Assembly: GCA_007570785.1 (NCBI GenBank)
Contig: ML660201.1
Span: forward strand, 32,301,840 to 32,365,839
Direction of reading: 5' to 3'
Source: Antilocapra americana
Lineage: Eukaryota; Chordata; Mammalia; Artiodactyla; Antilocapridae
DNA: 64,000 nucleotides
Position 1 is the stretch's first letter. The number at the start of each line of letters is the position of its first letter. Below are positions 10,791 through 23,559 of this stretch, one piece after another. The notes beneath the pieces are model-generated. The model did no database searches. It saw only the letters and a program-made list of their open reading frames with translations, and had not been told where the DNA came from. The translations under genes and the position numbers were made by a program.

Positions 10791-13170
10791 TGGGTGCCAT
10801 GAAGAAGAGTTATTAGAAACTTTACCACATGAATTGTTTGACAGGACTCTGGGAGAGAAAATGAAGAGAAAGGAAGTAAACATTCCCTGCAAAGAGAAGC
10901 AATTAAGTGATTTTAAAGAGCTGGGATTTCAGAGTCAGGTAGCAAAGAGTGAATTGCAGTTCCCCACTGTTCCTACCACTCTGTGAAATAAGATAGTCAG
11001 TCTTCATGTTAGCCTAATTGCTGCTCTTCCTTCCCTTCATTTTTTGTGCCTTGTGCATTGAGGTCAGTGCCTGATAAATCAACCTTGGGTGGATAAGAAT
11101 TTATTACTTTTATTTTTCTTCTCAGAGCAGTTTCTCAAAATGAAATATATTTATGTTCTCAGCTTTATGTCCTGGAGTCTGTGAATTTTCTAACAGGGAG
11201 ATTACACAAATCCCTTTGGAATTACTATTTACCAGCCTGGAGCACATCCAGTGGTCCTTTCAGTGCCTTCCATGTCCTCAGAGACTCTCCTAGCTTCTGA
11301 GGTTGGTCCTGCCTCTGATGTAGTGCCTCACTCCACAAGAGATGGTGTCTGGTACATCAGCCCCCAAGGTGACAACTAGGGATGCCTTTCATTTAAAGCA
11401 AGCCTGACTGCTTTAGTAGAGCAAGTGTTCTCTTGGAGGCTAATTTTTTGTTTTCAAAGGCCTTAGGGAACAGAGAGACCTGCATCTCACATCCTTTGAC
11501 TTATGACAGGGAACAGGGAACTTTTTGAAAACTCAATTCTCATGAACTGCTTCCAGCACCTCTGATGGTTCCAAGGACAGCTGATATGGGAGTGTCCTGG
11601 CCTTACCGTGTTCAATTTGTAAATCCCAAACAGAATGAATTTAACAACCTAAACTCTTCCTGATTTTTTACTTCAGCAGAAAACCTTGGTTATAAAATGC
11701 AATGTTTTCCTATAATGAGTATTCATAAATATTTCATTGATGCAGTTATCTTTGACGTGAAATAATTCTGCAGCTTGGCTAGTGCCTGGGAGAAATGATC
11801 AACCTACTTCCTTCCCCTGAGTGATTTCTTTTTTAAATAAACAACATGTGTGTCTGAAACGGTGGTTCATGTGTGTACGTGTCTATTTGTACCTGCCATT
11901 TCCTTCCATGGAATGTGCATGTGACTTCTAGGAGGAAGTTGTAATGAGATAGGAAAGCAGTGAGGTTGTTTTTTTTTTTCTATTTTGGCAGTCACAATGA
12001 AATAGACAACGGCTAGTCCAGTTGCAGTTTCCAGACTCCCAGCAGTATCCTTATTTAAAAATGCATTTCAGATTCTGAGCTTTTGCCATACATAATAAGA
12101 GTTAGTTAATTCAGCTTACACCTTTGCACTTGAAAATAAAATGGCTTGGAGAGAAGAAAGAAAATACAGTAATAAGAGTCTAAGAAAAGCTTCTGACCCT
12201 TCAAAAATAATAACTGCTGCCTGTCCATTTTTTACTTTTACTTGAGATAGAGGAAATTGTTACACACTATTTTTACCATCTGATAAAAGTAATATGCCCT
12301 TTTGCTGATTAAAACTTACTTGTCTAAGTTCATTTTTCTTCCTAGATAGGTCTCCATTTGAGAGCCACCTTCTTTGTTTTTATGATTCTTTGGCGTTCCC
12401 TCTTTCACTGTCTTTTGTCATAACTTCGTCACTGTACTGTATGCTGATTCTAAAGTTGCGTCTGTATAGGGTCTCTGGTCCTTCTGACTTCCTAGAGGAA
12501 AAAAAAAAGCCATCATTCATATAATAGTTCTCTAGTGATGAGGAATAAAAGAAGCTGCCCTGCTTAATGGTCATGGGAAAAGAAATTGAAAGTGATTTAC
12601 ACTGGTGCTGTGTGATGTGTGTATATTTTGTGATGATGGTACCTGAAAACCATCATTAAGAGAGCCTGCTGAGTCAGGGAGGAAGTGACTGAGGACTTAT
12701 CTGTAGAAAACTAAGTTAAAAGTCACTGGTGAGTTTGGAAGGATGCTATCAGGATTGGTGATTCTACTCGGCATATGAACTAGAATCGCCTATTATGGTA
12801 TCATGCATGCTTCAGACAACAGAAGGCTCCTGGATCAGATAAAGGACTTAATCAGTCACAGCACAATAGGCAACAAGAGCATCACATATGTATCAGCTCC
12901 CCACATCCCACACAGGCGACATGAAGGGGCCTCAGGGAATACTGTGCGCACTGAGTTTGCTGCAAAGCCAAGGAATTGGGAGCTTAGGGATCCACCTCTT
13001 TTATGCAAACTTCCTTTTTGCCTTGGAAGCGGAAAAGACTTTTCCCCTCAAGATTGCTCTCTGTAGATACAGACCTGTCGGTGGCCTTGGCAAAGAGTGG
13101 TCAGGACTTTGCTGGAACACTCAAGGCTCAAGGCCTGTGGTGGAATGCTACTCCCAAGGTACTCTGATGT
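10791..13170. other. Unassigned stretch
   Basis: A 2.4-kb region with no repeat I can name. Two overlapping reading frames of 87 and 119 codons at about 12803-13247 show no known domain and no conserved start context, so I treat them as chance. Confidence 0.45.
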
Positions 13171-13350
13171 GTCATATTAATCATACAGCTAGCTGCCATT
13201 TACTGAGCATCATTGTGCTCCAAGCACAGCATTTGTACTCAGTGTAGTTTAATTTGCATCCTTGTGACAACTCCAGTGCAGTGTATGACTGTTTACAGAT
13301 AGGCAAACTCACACGTAAAGAGCTGAAACAACATACCTGCCCTAAGGTGA
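13171..13350 (+). mobile_element. MIR SINE
   Basis: Core and tail of MIR: gccatttactgagcatc, tttgcatccttgtgacaactcc, gtttacagataggcaaactc, taaagagctgaaacaacatacctgccc. Confidence 0.72.
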
Positions 13351-13374
13351 AACTGTTATTTTCTTTTAGCTTCT

Positions 13375-13640
13375 TGTATGTCTCTTTCCTGGCTCTTATC
13401 ACAACATGTCCTTTCATTTAAATGCTTCCTCTGTCTTCATGCTAGAATGAAAGTTCCTTAATGTCAAGGATTTCATCTCATTCACCTTTGTTTTCCCTGT
13501 AGCTAGATTATGTGCCTTGTGGTATGTTAGGCATGGGGTAGATCTTTCTGGAGTATGCCTGTTTTGTATTCCAAGGGTTTTCTCAAAGCTACTGTGACCT
13601 AGTAGATACCTCAAATATTTGTTGAATGGATTTATAAATG
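13375..13640 (+). mobile_element. L2 LINE 3' end
   Basis: atgctagaatgaaagttccttaatgtcaaggatttc, ttccctgtagctag and the terminal gatacctcaaatatttgttgaatgg follow the L2 3' terminus. About 80 bases between about 13520 and 13595 do not fit and may be an insertion or local divergence. Confidence 0.7.
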
Positions 13641-14814
13641 GGCAAATGGACTTGCTACTTAGTAATGGTGTCAGGACTGAAAATGAGGTCTTTCTGACTC
13701 AGAGTTAATTATTATTAGTCTCTGCCCTTCTCAATTAGTGGTGGAATCAGCCTGATGCACAAACATCCTTGGAGCTTATGGTTCTGTATCACTTGTTTTA
13801 GTAGATCCCACAAGGTAGGCAGTCAGTGTAATTTTGGAAGTCAGTTACAAACGGGTTTCATTTGTCTTTATTTTTGGAATCTCCCTTGAAGCTTCATAGG
13901 AAGAAAACAATGGGAGGAAGCAATAGGTGCCTCTCAGAATTTGAAGTAACTGTTTTTACTTAAATACGAGCTTCGCCTTCCAGAGCTTTCTGTGAGTGAT
14001 AGCATAGAGGGTTTGACCAAGAATGTTGAGCTTCTTCCTGGGCTGGTTTCCATGGTAATTGTTGCAGCTTTGATTGGGCTGGGACCGCAGAGAGAGGGAG
14101 CAGCAGACAGGTGATGTTGCATCGTGAGGTACCTCAAATCCTTATGACCACAAATAGTATGGTCTGCAGCCAATGACAGTGGGCAGAAATGGGCTCATAA
14201 TGTTCGAGGAATGGGTTCTGAAAAGCTGTTTTTGTCTGTGAAAGAGAGGTTTGCCTGTTTTTAGGGTCAAGACTTAACAATAGGATTACTATTCTAACTA
14301 TGATTTGCCTAAATACCTAGTAAGTTGCAGGTTTTACCTGTGAGGGAATAAAGGGAGAATGGTGCTCTTGTGGTAAGGTTCCCAGAGGCATCCCAAAGCA
14401 CTGTGGACAAAATTTATAGGAATATGTCAGAAAGAATTTCATTGAGAACATATTTAAAGACTGCTGTTTGAGTAATCTCTTGCTCCATAACCTTTCTAAA
14501 ACAACATAGTTTAGCATAACAACTTTATATTACCTGCCCTCGTTTGCGGGATTGTTCTTGTTCTGGTCTCTTGTGTCGTTGCAGTTCAGGTGGGAACTGC
14601 AGCTGTATTCATCCTGGGGGTTCCGAATTCATGTTCTGGCTGATGCTGGCTCATAGTTGGGCTCTTACCTTGAACTGTCAGCCAGCACATGTGCTGGTGG
14701 TCTCTCTACCTGGCCTGGTTTCATCACACTGTGGTGACGGGTGCAGGAGTGGGTGTCCAGGAGAAAGGAACTGGAAATCTCTTAAGCCTTCAGCCTGAAA
14801 ACTGGAACAGCATT
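13641..14814. other. Unassigned stretch
   Basis: No gene recognised. The part 14540-14800 has a higher GC content and short phrases reminiscent of old LTRs (ggctgatgctggctcatag, ctgtcagccag), but not enough to assign a family. Confidence 0.4.
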
Positions 14815-14852
14815 GCTTCTAGTCAGTCGGACATGACTGAGCGACTAACATT
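14815..14852 (+). mobile_element. Bov-A/BovB 3' tail fragment
   Basis: Only the last bases are present: agtcggacatgactgagcgactaaca, the shared 3' end of BovB and Bov-A. It may be an extremely 5'-truncated insertion. Confidence 0.7.
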
Positions 14853-14955
14853 TTCATTTTTTCAGTTATGCCTAAACTGCCTCCCTCCTGTAGTATTTTG
14901 GTTTTCTAAATCAACTCTAAAGTATTGTGAAGTCTTGGGGAATAACTTCTTTGGT

Positions 14956-15223
14956 TCATTCAGTTGCTCAGTCGTGTCTGACTCTTTGCAACCACGTGGA
15001 CTTCAGCACACCAGGCTTCCATGTCCATTTCCAACTCCCAGAGCTTGCTCAGACTCATATCCATTGAATTGGTGATGCCGTCCAACCATCTCGTCCTCTG
15101 TTGTCCCCTTCTCCTCCTGTCTTCAGTCTTGCCAAGGGTCTTTTCCAATGAGTCAGGTCTTTGCATCAGGTGGCCAAAGTATTGGAGCTTCAGCTTCAGC
15201 CTCAGTTCTTCCAGTGAATATTA
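14956..15223 (-). mobile_element. BovB LINE 3' end, antisense
   Basis: ttcattcagttgctcagtcg, actccca-gagcttgctcagac, ccttctcctcctgtcttcag, aggtggccaaagtattggagc in reverse-complement order. Strongly 5'-truncated. It lies about 100 bp from the tail fragment at 14815 in the opposite orientation. Confidence 0.92.
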
Positions 15224-16551
15224 GGTGATCTCCAAAAGAGTACTTTCAAAAGTCAAAAACTTAGACTTCTGTGTTCTTCTGTGTTCACTCTTTTCTCCTT
15301 GAGTAGGCTTTTTGGAGGCGCTTCGGCCATAAGGTCATTGATTTTGGAGACAGTTATTCCCTGTAACTTACAGTACACCAGACACTTCTAGGCATATCAA
15401 GCTTGGTCTGATTTATACTAGATATAGTGTGCATTTCAGTTAATACAGAGGCTGGTATCATAAGTAAATTAGAGCTACTCATTTTCTTTTCAGATTGCTT
15501 GACAAAAGCATGTCTTGAATTTTTAACCTGTTACATATGACACATAAAGTGAGCACTTTTAAGTGCTGATGGAGGTGACAGAATTGGATGTCAGTTTGCT
15601 TATACACAACTCTAATGGATAAGAAACAGAAAGGAAGGTATTAAATGTATCTTGTCTTGCTGGAAGCTTGTGTTAGCAAAAAAATGCTGATGTCCTTGCT
15701 TTGTCTGTAATTTCACATCTTCGTTTTCCCAAACCTCAACTATGATGTTTCTGAAAGAGATTTAAATATTTTGTCCTCCAATCTGTTTTTTTTCAGTAGT
15801 TCTTAAAAATGAAGGGAAACCTCAGAAGTATTAACAGAGGTGGTTGTATCAACTCACTTTTAAAGGCAAAGTCTTGGCAAAAGACACAGCCTCAAAGATT
15901 AATTTTCTCAAAACTTTTGAGGACTCTGTAATCCAGCATGCTAAGCATTGGACTGGAAACAAAGAGATAGAGGGTTTTCACTTTTGATGTGTCACTAACC
16001 ACCTCTGCCTTGGAAATTGGTTTAAGAAATGTGTCAAGCTGCACATCTTTCTTTCCTCCTCAACTCTTTTTGATACTTGTAAAAAACTGGGTGATAGTGA
16101 TGTGGATATAGAGCACATTTCCATCACAAAAAAGGGAATGGAGATCTCTTATATATATAACATATATGTATATCCATCCATCTTTATTGAAAAATGACTG
16201 GCTAGTTTTAAGCTTAGTTTCTACCCTGCAGAAGCTGGGGTGTGGGGTCTGTCCCATTTTCTGGGGTCTAGTTAAATTAGAACAATTTGTTAACTCATAT
16301 GAAACCTCAGATTTCCCCCTCAGAGCCATAGAGCCAGTGTAGAATGGGGAGAATATAATAGGGTGAGAGTGGGAAATTACTCTTGGCTTCTTAGCTGAAT
16401 TTCTTCTTTTATTAGCTACCTTAGCAGTAGGTGGGGTAAGAGAAAATAAGGGAAATGCTAAATGATATGAGTGTAAGGTCTCTGGAAGCTGTCAGAAGAC
16501 CTGGAATGTTATCTTCTGTCTGTTCTCTCTCCTTTTTCCTTCCTCTTCTTT
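15224..16551. other. Unassigned stretch
   Basis: No named element. Short AT-rich simple sequence (tatatata) near 16150 and a pyrimidine-rich tract at about 16520-16560. Confidence 0.45.
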
Positions 16552-16652
16552 TTCTTTCTTTTTGTTGGTCATACCATATGGAATGTGGGATCTTAGTTCC
16601 CCAACCAGGAATTGAATTCACTCCTCCTGCAGTGCCAGGAAATGCCCCCTCC
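16552..16652 (-). mobile_element. CHR-1-like SINE fragment, antisense
   Basis: ttggtcataccatatggaatgtgggatcttagttccccaaccaggaattgaa is the antisense of a CHR-1-type tRNA-derived SINE; the head has an internal deletion before ccaggaaatgcccc. Target duplication tcctcttcttt at 16541-16551 and 16653-16663, in a pyrimidine-rich setting. Confidence 0.8.
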
Positions 16653-18084
16653 TCCTCTTCTTTCTTCTTTTGCCTTCTTCCCCACCCCTATGCATCAACT
16701 CTCCTCTCCCCCTGTCTTGTTTTCTCAATTTACCTTCCTTTTTTCCCCCTTCTCCCCACTACCAGTAACACAGTTGCCCATCTTACTATTTACTTAAACC
16801 CTAGTTAGAAGAAATAAATGATTGAAACCTTCTTCCCAAATGCTTTTTTAAGAAAATAAAGCTTTTCTGGATTAAGGAGAAAATGGCATCTCTCAGCTTT
16901 TCTCTCTTTCTGCTCCACCCCCACGGCTGCTCTTCTGACCGAATTCCCTCTTTCTCCATGGGACAGAGAACTCTGCCCAGACTCCTCAGTCTTCATTTCA
17001 AGTGGCCACAGTATCCTTATCCCAGCTGTCATTCTTCCTCCCCTGGGTCTCACTATCTTCTCTTAATTGTTCTTTTTTTTAAGTCTCTACATTTAAATGG
17101 GCTTATTATTATTATTATTTTAAGGTAGAGGGAAAACCAGGTGGAGTCTCATCTGTAAGTGGTTGGAGCAGTCTTGAAACCCAGATTAGAGGTTTAGTTG
17201 CGGGAGAGTCATGGATCTTGTTAGGCTAATTCTAAAGATTATTTTTCAACTTACAGAAAGTAGGTTGCATTTGTAAAGGGTTGGTTACTTTGGTCAATAG
17301 GTCGTATATAGCAGTGTGTTCAACTTCATGCTCTTTGATGATGAAATGCATTTTTAGTATGTGTGCATTGATGCTCTATCTAATGATGCGTAACTCTTTG
17401 TACCTATTCAGTTGTATATTCTTCACACAGGCACAGTCTCAGGTTGGACTGGCATGGTCATAACTTTGGGTTTTGACAGGCCTTCTAATTGTCAGTATTT
17501 TATTGATCACTTTTCTTCTGGTTCGGCTATTGATGTAGTTTAAAGGCTTTACTGAGAAAGAAACTTGAGAGGGAAGTTTTGATACCCTTGACTGGCAAAA
17601 CATCTTTTATCTCTGTGGCTTAATAATTCTCTCTTCTCCACAGGTGCCTTTGCCTACTTGATTGCACATTTGATTATTTACCAAGTGCTTCCATGTGGCA
17701 TTGCATCAAACCTGAAGCATATGAGTCATGAAATATTTAATTTGTAAGTGTGAAATGTCAGGTTTAGTTTGAAAGTTATACCTTAGGAGCTTTGCTAATC
17801 AGCACTGAAGAAATGTTTCCTACATCTAAGGTTTGGTCAGACTTTGGGGATAGAAGTTCCTATACTATCTACAGTAACTATGGCATACACATTCATGTTT
17901 GATCAATGAACTGTTATTTCTCTAAGTTCTTTGCCAGTGCTTTAGTTTATCCTGCTGCCTCCTGAAACAGTGGCTCACTGGAGATGACGGATGAAACCCA
18001 CAGGTGGTTTTGGTATAGAAAGTTTTTCTGCCTCTCAAAGATGGAATTATAGGACTGGATTTAAAGCAAATTGAGCATCCTAAA
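16653..18084. other. Unassigned stretch
   Basis: Pyrimidine-rich to about 16780, a short ATT microsatellite at 17105-17120, otherwise nothing I can name. Confidence 0.45.
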
Positions 18085-18775
18085 TAAATGTCTTCAGTGT
18101 CTTCCTGCTGAAATGAAAGTAAGAGGCAGAAACCTATTACCATGGCCAACCAAGCCCTGTGGCATCTGGCCCCTCCCTGCTTTTTTAGTTCCATCCCATG
18201 TTACCCAGTCCTGTTTTAATTTGTCTGAAATCAACAGAAATGCCACAGTGAGGTCATAATTACTTTGTCTTAGAATCTTTGCATTTCCATATCTTCTTTC
18301 TGAATCTCTCCCTTCTCCTCCCATGCTTGCGAGTGTGTGTGCTAGGTTGCTTCAGCTGTGTCCAACCCTTTGCAACGCTATGGACAGTAGCCTACCAGGC
18401 TCCTCTGTCCTTGGGATCCTGCAGGCAGGAATACTGGAGTGGGTTGCCACGCCCTTCTCTAGGGGATCTTCCTGACCCAGGGATGGAATGCTGCTCTCTT
18501 GTTTCTCCTGCGTTGGCAGGCAGGTTCTTTACCACTACTGCCACCTGGGAAGCCCTCCTCATCTTTTACTCCAGTCAGGAGCTTCCTGGGTTTTCTCCCA
18601 ACATCCCAAGCTCCCCTATACCCTTTGTATTTGGCAGATTCTATTGTAGTGTTGTCTATTTCCCAGCTTGTTGAAACAGGGGACCTTGGCTCATTTTTGA
18701 CAGTTTTCCCATGTGTTGCTTTGTGGTTCGTACCTAGGATATGGTTAATCTACACTTGTTGAACCAGTGAATGGA
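18085..18775 (+). mobile_element. L2 LINE 3' region, split by Bov-tA
   Basis: Before the SINE: aagccctgtggcatctggcccctccctgc, ttagaatctttgcatttcc. After it: tactccagtcaggagcttcctggg, attgtagtgttgtctatttcc, cttgttgaaacagggg, ending ttgttgaaccagtgaatgg. The two halves join in the order of the L2 consensus. Confidence 0.75.
18321..18554 (-). mobile_element. Bov-tA SINE in L2, antisense
   Basis: Antisense Bov-tA: gtgtgtgtgctaggttgcttcag, aggaatactggagtgggttgcc, gatcttcctgacccagggat, and ccacctgggaagcc at the head. The possible target duplication ctcctc on both sides is too short to be sure. It splits an L2. Confidence 0.93.
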
Positions 18776-19325
18776 GTTATAAACAGAGAGGATAGGGGAA
18801 GAATTTGTTAACTCATGGATTTTGACTACGTTTATGCTAAAAATCCAATTCCTCCACAGAAATATACTGCAGGTAAGGAAATGATCTTTCCACTATAAGA
18901 GTTTTCCTTCATTAATAAAATTTATCAGTACTAACTTCTTGTTTGATTCTGTAATGTGAGGACAGATGATCTGAGACCTGAAAAATCTTGAAACTTTTGT
19001 TCTGTGGCATTGAACTTAAAGGTCAATAATTATTAATTTTAAAATTAACTTTTTCATATGGAAGTGATCTTTGAAATGGGATGAGTGAAGGTCTAATCAT
19101 TGAGGGGAGTGTGAAGATGGCCATGATCAATTATAATTCATAGACTTATAGCCATAAATTGCTTTTTAAGAATTGGGTGTATAATTAGTCTTGCTTCTCT
19201 TAAGGGTCTAGTTAGAATTTCAGTAAATTCCTAGAGAACTTCATAGATGGCTTTGATTTGCCACTGAATGCTAACCACTTTCTAAAACATCACAGGGCAG
19301 AAAAAATACTCAATTAAGCTAACAT
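18776..19325. other. Unassigned stretch
   Basis: AT-rich and repeat-poor. The motif atactcaatt is repeated 18 bp apart at 19306 and 19324. Confidence 0.4.
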
Positions 19326-19330
19326 ACTCA

Positions 19331-19720
19331 ATTTTTTTTTTAGTTAGCTAGAATAACACTTTATTATCCAAAAGTAAGCTTAGAAAATTTCTCTTACTTC
19401 AAATGAACCTTGATACAAGCATAGCTTGACTTAACACCATGAAAATGAGAGTTTTTATAAAATCTTCCAAAATTCTCTGCATCAGTGTCCTATCTAGTAT
19501 TTGTATGAAAGTAATATGTGATAAATTGTGACTGATCCTTAACATCAGCAAAGTTCTCCAAAAATTCAGCCAGGCAGAGCCATTTTTAATTGATTGGGGA
19601 TTTGGGAAAGCCACTAAGGAGTTTGTGTAGCAGTAGAAAGCGGTATTTTGAGTCTAGAAGGAAAGTAGGGATGAATTAGAAGAGTAGGTAAATATGAGAC
19701 ATACCTCACAGGGCACGTCT
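19331..19720 (-). pseudogene. Weak candidate for a processed pseudogene
   Basis: On the minus strand, a stretch translatable for about 60 codons with one internal stop ends in a TAA at about 19400. It is followed by an AATAAA hexamer (TTTATT on the plus strand near 19360) and about 20 bp further on by a run of about ten A (the T-run at 19331-19340). This order of stop, poly(A) signal and A tail is what a retrocopy leaves. I do not recognise the parent protein and found no flanking duplication, so the call is tentative. It could equally be chance in AT-rich sequence. Confidence 0.25.
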
Positions 19721-20894
19721 GTTGCAGAATGGGATGAGATGGGGTCTTGCTCATGACTACCACAGAGGAGAAATATTTAGCTCTTCAGATAGGTGCAAGT
19801 CTGCACAGGGTTAGTGTTGATGCTACCTGTGTCATTAAAAGAAAAGAATCTAAGAAAAGTCAGTCTGTACAAGTCAAGGCATTCAGTTCTCAGGAACTGA
19901 TGAAAATAAATGTTGAAAAAGAAACTGATCTACAATAGCACCCCTAAACTTAAAATCCACTTCAACTCCATCGATTCTGTTGTAAAATGTGCAAGTTCTT
20001 GGTGCCAACTCAGATGAGGGGGATAAAGAAAATGCCACACATTCAATTAAAAATAATTGACCTGAACAAAGATAATTGAAAACAGAGAATATCAAGGGCA
20101 GGAGAAATCTGGCAAAGGGTAATGTCCAAAAACTCTCAAGGAAGCATGTGGAAAGGGGTGGGGGGCGTAGCACAGCCAGTCTGACGTGAGCATCTCCCTG
20201 GGAAGGATAGGTGGTTGTCTCTGGGCAAACTGGCTGAGTCAGTACCTGGGGCAGGTGCACATTTGGTAACAACTGCGTCTAAGAAAATTGGAAAGAGACG
20301 AAACTTGGAAACAGGCTGTAAATGAAACTGTGTCTTTTGAGAACAACAGCACTCTGTTCAAGGATGGGGCTAACTAAGACTATTTGTGTTGATGAACGAA
20401 AACATAAAAGGAATGAGGCAGAACACAAGACTGGCTGGACCTGTATGATGTTGCTCAAGAAACGGTATTTTCTTAAGAGGATTGTTAAAAGAGAACAGTG
20501 GATTGATGATCTCCATCCTTTTCCACTCCTCATCCCCTGTCCTGGGAGATCCTTCATTAGTTGAGACACCTTAAAAGCTAAGTAAGCAATTAAGGGCTAT
20601 TAGGTTGTATCTGCTTCCCTGCAAACCCACTGAATTCTAGGCAAGTGAATTTCTTGCAGCAATTCTAAGGCCATCTTTGTCTAAGAAATCCCCAGCTAAC
20701 ATTGTTGTTTACAATTGCCGGGTTAATGGGAGGTTGGGTAGCATTTTATTGACAGTGTTCACTGCCATTTATGCTGTAGAATTCATTTTCCTGAGGTTCA
20801 TTTACCCAAAGAAATCAGTTCAGTGGCATCCTCCCTACAGGCATCCCCATCCATGAGAGAGAAAGACTGTGTATTGTCTTTCGTGTCATCTGAA
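19721..20894. other. Unassigned stretch
   Basis: Several short frames on both strands (63-129 codons) with no recognisable domain or consistent codon use. No repeat named. Confidence 0.4.
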
Positions 20895-20945
20895 CCTGAA
20901 ATGAACCTGCCACTTTCTATCAGCATGACCTTAGGCAAGTTTTGC
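20895..20945 (-). mobile_element. MIR fragment, antisense
   Basis: cctgccactttctatcagcatgaccttaggcaagttttg matches the antisense MIR phrase around tctgccac...gtgaccttgggcaagtt. Short. Confidence 0.5.
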
Positions 20946-21135
20946 ACATTATGAATTTGAGATGCCTGCAAGATATCCAAGTAGCCATGTCCAAGGGGCA
21001 GTTGGCCCCATGGGAGAAGCTCAAGAGAAAGGTCCAGCCTGGAAGACTCATTAGCATAGAGATAGTGATTGAAGACTTGAGCTCAGATAGAATTGCCTAA
21101 GGGCATCATGTCTAATGGAATGGGAAAGGGCACCA
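20946..21135 (-). mobile_element. L2 LINE internal 3' region, antisense
   Basis: gaatttgagatgcctgcaagatatccaagtagccatgtcc, ggcagttgg, gagaaaggtccagcctggaag, actcattagcatagagatag: the antisense L2 sequence upstream of its 3' end, in order. Confidence 0.7.
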
Positions 21136-21699
21136 GGAGTGTATTTAAATTTTCTTGAGCAAGTTTTGATTGGGTCTTTATACTAATGAGCCAGAAAAGT
21201 TGTCCAGGGCAGTCTTGCTAGCATTTGAATAGATAATTGATTCACCGGTCTTGGGCCCTCACTTATACCTCATTTCTGGGTTCAGCGTATGCACTCCTGG
21301 TGTTCATTACTCTAGTTAAGCTCACTCAGCACTGGGGCAGCTGTCAGATGTGTTCATCTCCTGGTTCTGTAGCCATACACACATATAGCAGGAAAGGCTG
21401 AGAAGCCAACCCCCCTCTGCCCAAACAGTAGGGAGAAGTACATCATGCCTTGAAGCCCGAACGAGGCAGATTGGCAAGTGCTGCGTGGATCTCCTGAACT
21501 TGGAGGGTGCCCTGACTCCCTAGGTCCCTCCCTCAGTGTTTCTGTTCCAGATTCTACTTGAAAGTATTCTATGAAGGTGAGTACCTTCCATTATCCTTAG
21601 CAGGGAGGTAGCCCTGGCTCTCAGAGATCTAAGGAAGAAAGTTTCTCACTGCCATATGTGGAGCTCAAGCTTTTAGGAGTGGAAATTTTAAAAGCAAGC
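21136..21699. other. Unassigned stretch
   Basis: Nothing recognised as a gene or named repeat. Confidence 0.4.
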
Positions 21700-22280
21700 T
21701 GCTTATTTATTTATTTACTTAGCAAGCATGCATTAAAAGCCAGGCGTTCGAGATACCCTATTGTCAGTACAAACAAAGTCTCTGCTTTCAAGTAATTCAC
21801 ATTGTAGAAGAGATATACTATAGATAAAATAAATGAAATAATTATAAGTGATTAATATTATGGTAGAAAATAATTGAGTAATCTTCTTAGCTTCCCCAGT
21901 GGCTCAGCAGTAAAAATGTCCATCTGCAGTGCAGGAAACACAGCTTTGATCCTGGGTTGGGAAGATCCCCTGGAGGAGGGCATGGCAACCCAGTCCAGGA
22001 GCCTTGCCTGGGAAATCCCATGGACAGAGGAGCCTACACTGTGGACTGATAGGCTACAGTCCATGGGGTTGCAAGAGAGTTGGACACAACTTAGTAACTT
22101 AGTGACTAAACAGCAAAAAATCATTAGCCTAGAGATGGCCTCTTCAGAGAGTGGACATTTAAGCTGAGTCCTCAAGGCTGCAAAGTGGATGGATTTGGGA
22201 CAATCAAGAGCAGTTAAACAGTTACAAAGGCCATGCTGGACTTTGGTAATTCTGGGCAGTGAGAGGTGTATGCCGTGTGT
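21700..22280 (-). mobile_element. L2 LINE 3' region, antisense, split by Bov-tA
   Basis: Left part: tatttatttacttagcaag, gccaggcgttc, gtacaaacaaagtctctgctttc, ttcacattgtagaag. Right part after the SINE: ggcctcttcagagagtggacatttaagctgag, then ttacaaaggccatg. Both belong to antisense L2. Confidence 0.72.
21890..22124 (+). mobile_element. Bov-tA SINE in L2
   Basis: tRNA-like head gcttccccagtggctcagcag and ttgatcctgggttggg, followed by the Bov-A unit with ccatggacagaggagcc and ggctacagtccatggggttg, ending in ttggacacaacttagtaac. Right end is approximate and no clear target duplication was found. Confidence 0.92.
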
Positions 22281-23214
22281 GAGATGTCTTCCAGGCTAGT
22301 GACCCTATGACAGATGACAGCAGTGACTCAGAGGGCAGTGGTGGCATTGAGTTTTCCTTGGTTTCCATTTGAATTCTCATTTCAAAGACATTGGGTTCAA
22401 CTGTGAAAAACTTTCTGCCTAATGAGTCCATCAAAGAGGTGGTTTGTTGTGTGCGTGCATTGATTTTTAAAGAAGCAGGGTGGCAAAGTCTGTGTGTAAC
22501 TAGGCTGAGGCCTTTGAAACTGACACTTAAAAAATATGTGTATACAAATTCTTCTAGACGTTTGGATTTAGTGCTGCTGTTGTAGGAGAGCAGTGAACGT
22601 ATGTACCGAATACCGATCAGAAACTTCCCTCAGATTTGTCATCTCCACTGCAGCAAATGTTCCATCCAGAGCACTGAGTCAAGAGGGCAGTCACAGTTCC
22701 GTTGTTTCTACTTGGATGTCCTGAGGGCCACATCCCAGGGAGGGCAGGAAAAAAAAAAAAAGCAGGGAGGAAGGAAGATGGGGAGAGAAAGAGAGACAGA
22801 GACATGGGAATATGTGCAGGCATTGTGGGGGATTTGCATGGGATTTACATAGCACTTGATAAGCTGAAATGTGGTCTCAGAAAATGTTCAAATTAAAAAT
22901 TTATCACGGCTACCAGTGTAGTCATTTCTATTTCCCTCTTTATTTTATTCTTTTGCTCAAATTGACTGTCTGTGAGCATGTATCTTTTTGTTAGAAATGT
23001 ACAGCTGTGATTCAAAGCGTCAAAGAAGGAAAAGGGGGGAAAATCTGAGTCTGCCAGAGACCATTTCTTGGCAAATGAAGTTTGCATTCAAGTGCTTCAA
23101 GTCTAGTCACATCTTTCTCTGTCGTTTAGTGGAAGTGCCTTTATTTGGGTTTTCTTGGAAGCTCAAGGAAGCCATATGTGTGATAGGGGGAAAAAAAAAA
23201 GTGAGTCTTGTGTG
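22281..23214. other. Unassigned stretch with A/purine-rich tract
   Basis: A run of 13 A at about 22750 leads into a purine-rich tract (gcagggaggaaggaag... to 22805). The remainder is unassigned. Confidence 0.45.
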
Positions 23215-23395
23215 GAAAGCTACTTGGATTCAAGTTCAGGCTTTGGTCTTTGTGTTGTGCAATTTTAGATAAGTTACTTTGTTGGGACCTCAGTTCCTTT
23301 GTTTGTAACTGGGGATAAATACAAACTTCAGAGGGCCATTGTGAAAATGAAACAACATGTACTATGAATGTAGCACTTAGTATAAGGCTAGCAAT
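23215..23395 (-). mobile_element. MIR SINE, antisense
   Basis: Antisense MIR: ggattcaagttcaggc, gcaattttagataagttac, gggacctcagttcctttg, ctggggataaat, ttgtgaaaatgaaac, gtagcacttagtataaggc. Confidence 0.78.
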
Positions 23396-23559
23396 TCATG
23401 TTGCCAGCTTGTTTATGTAAACTGTCCTCAAGGCATATCATGGGCATGGTTATAGTCTCTGAAATTTAATAATGAGCACTGTTGTGGTGGCTGCAGAGTG
23501 TCAACTGCAGTGATTTGGGGACCCCAGCACTGTTCTCTAGAGTTGGGGAGTGACTTGAG

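Noticed and set aside
12803..13247. Overlapping frames of 87 and 119 codons on the plus strand
   Set aside because: No domain, no repeat-free support on codon use, and the second frame ends within a MIR.
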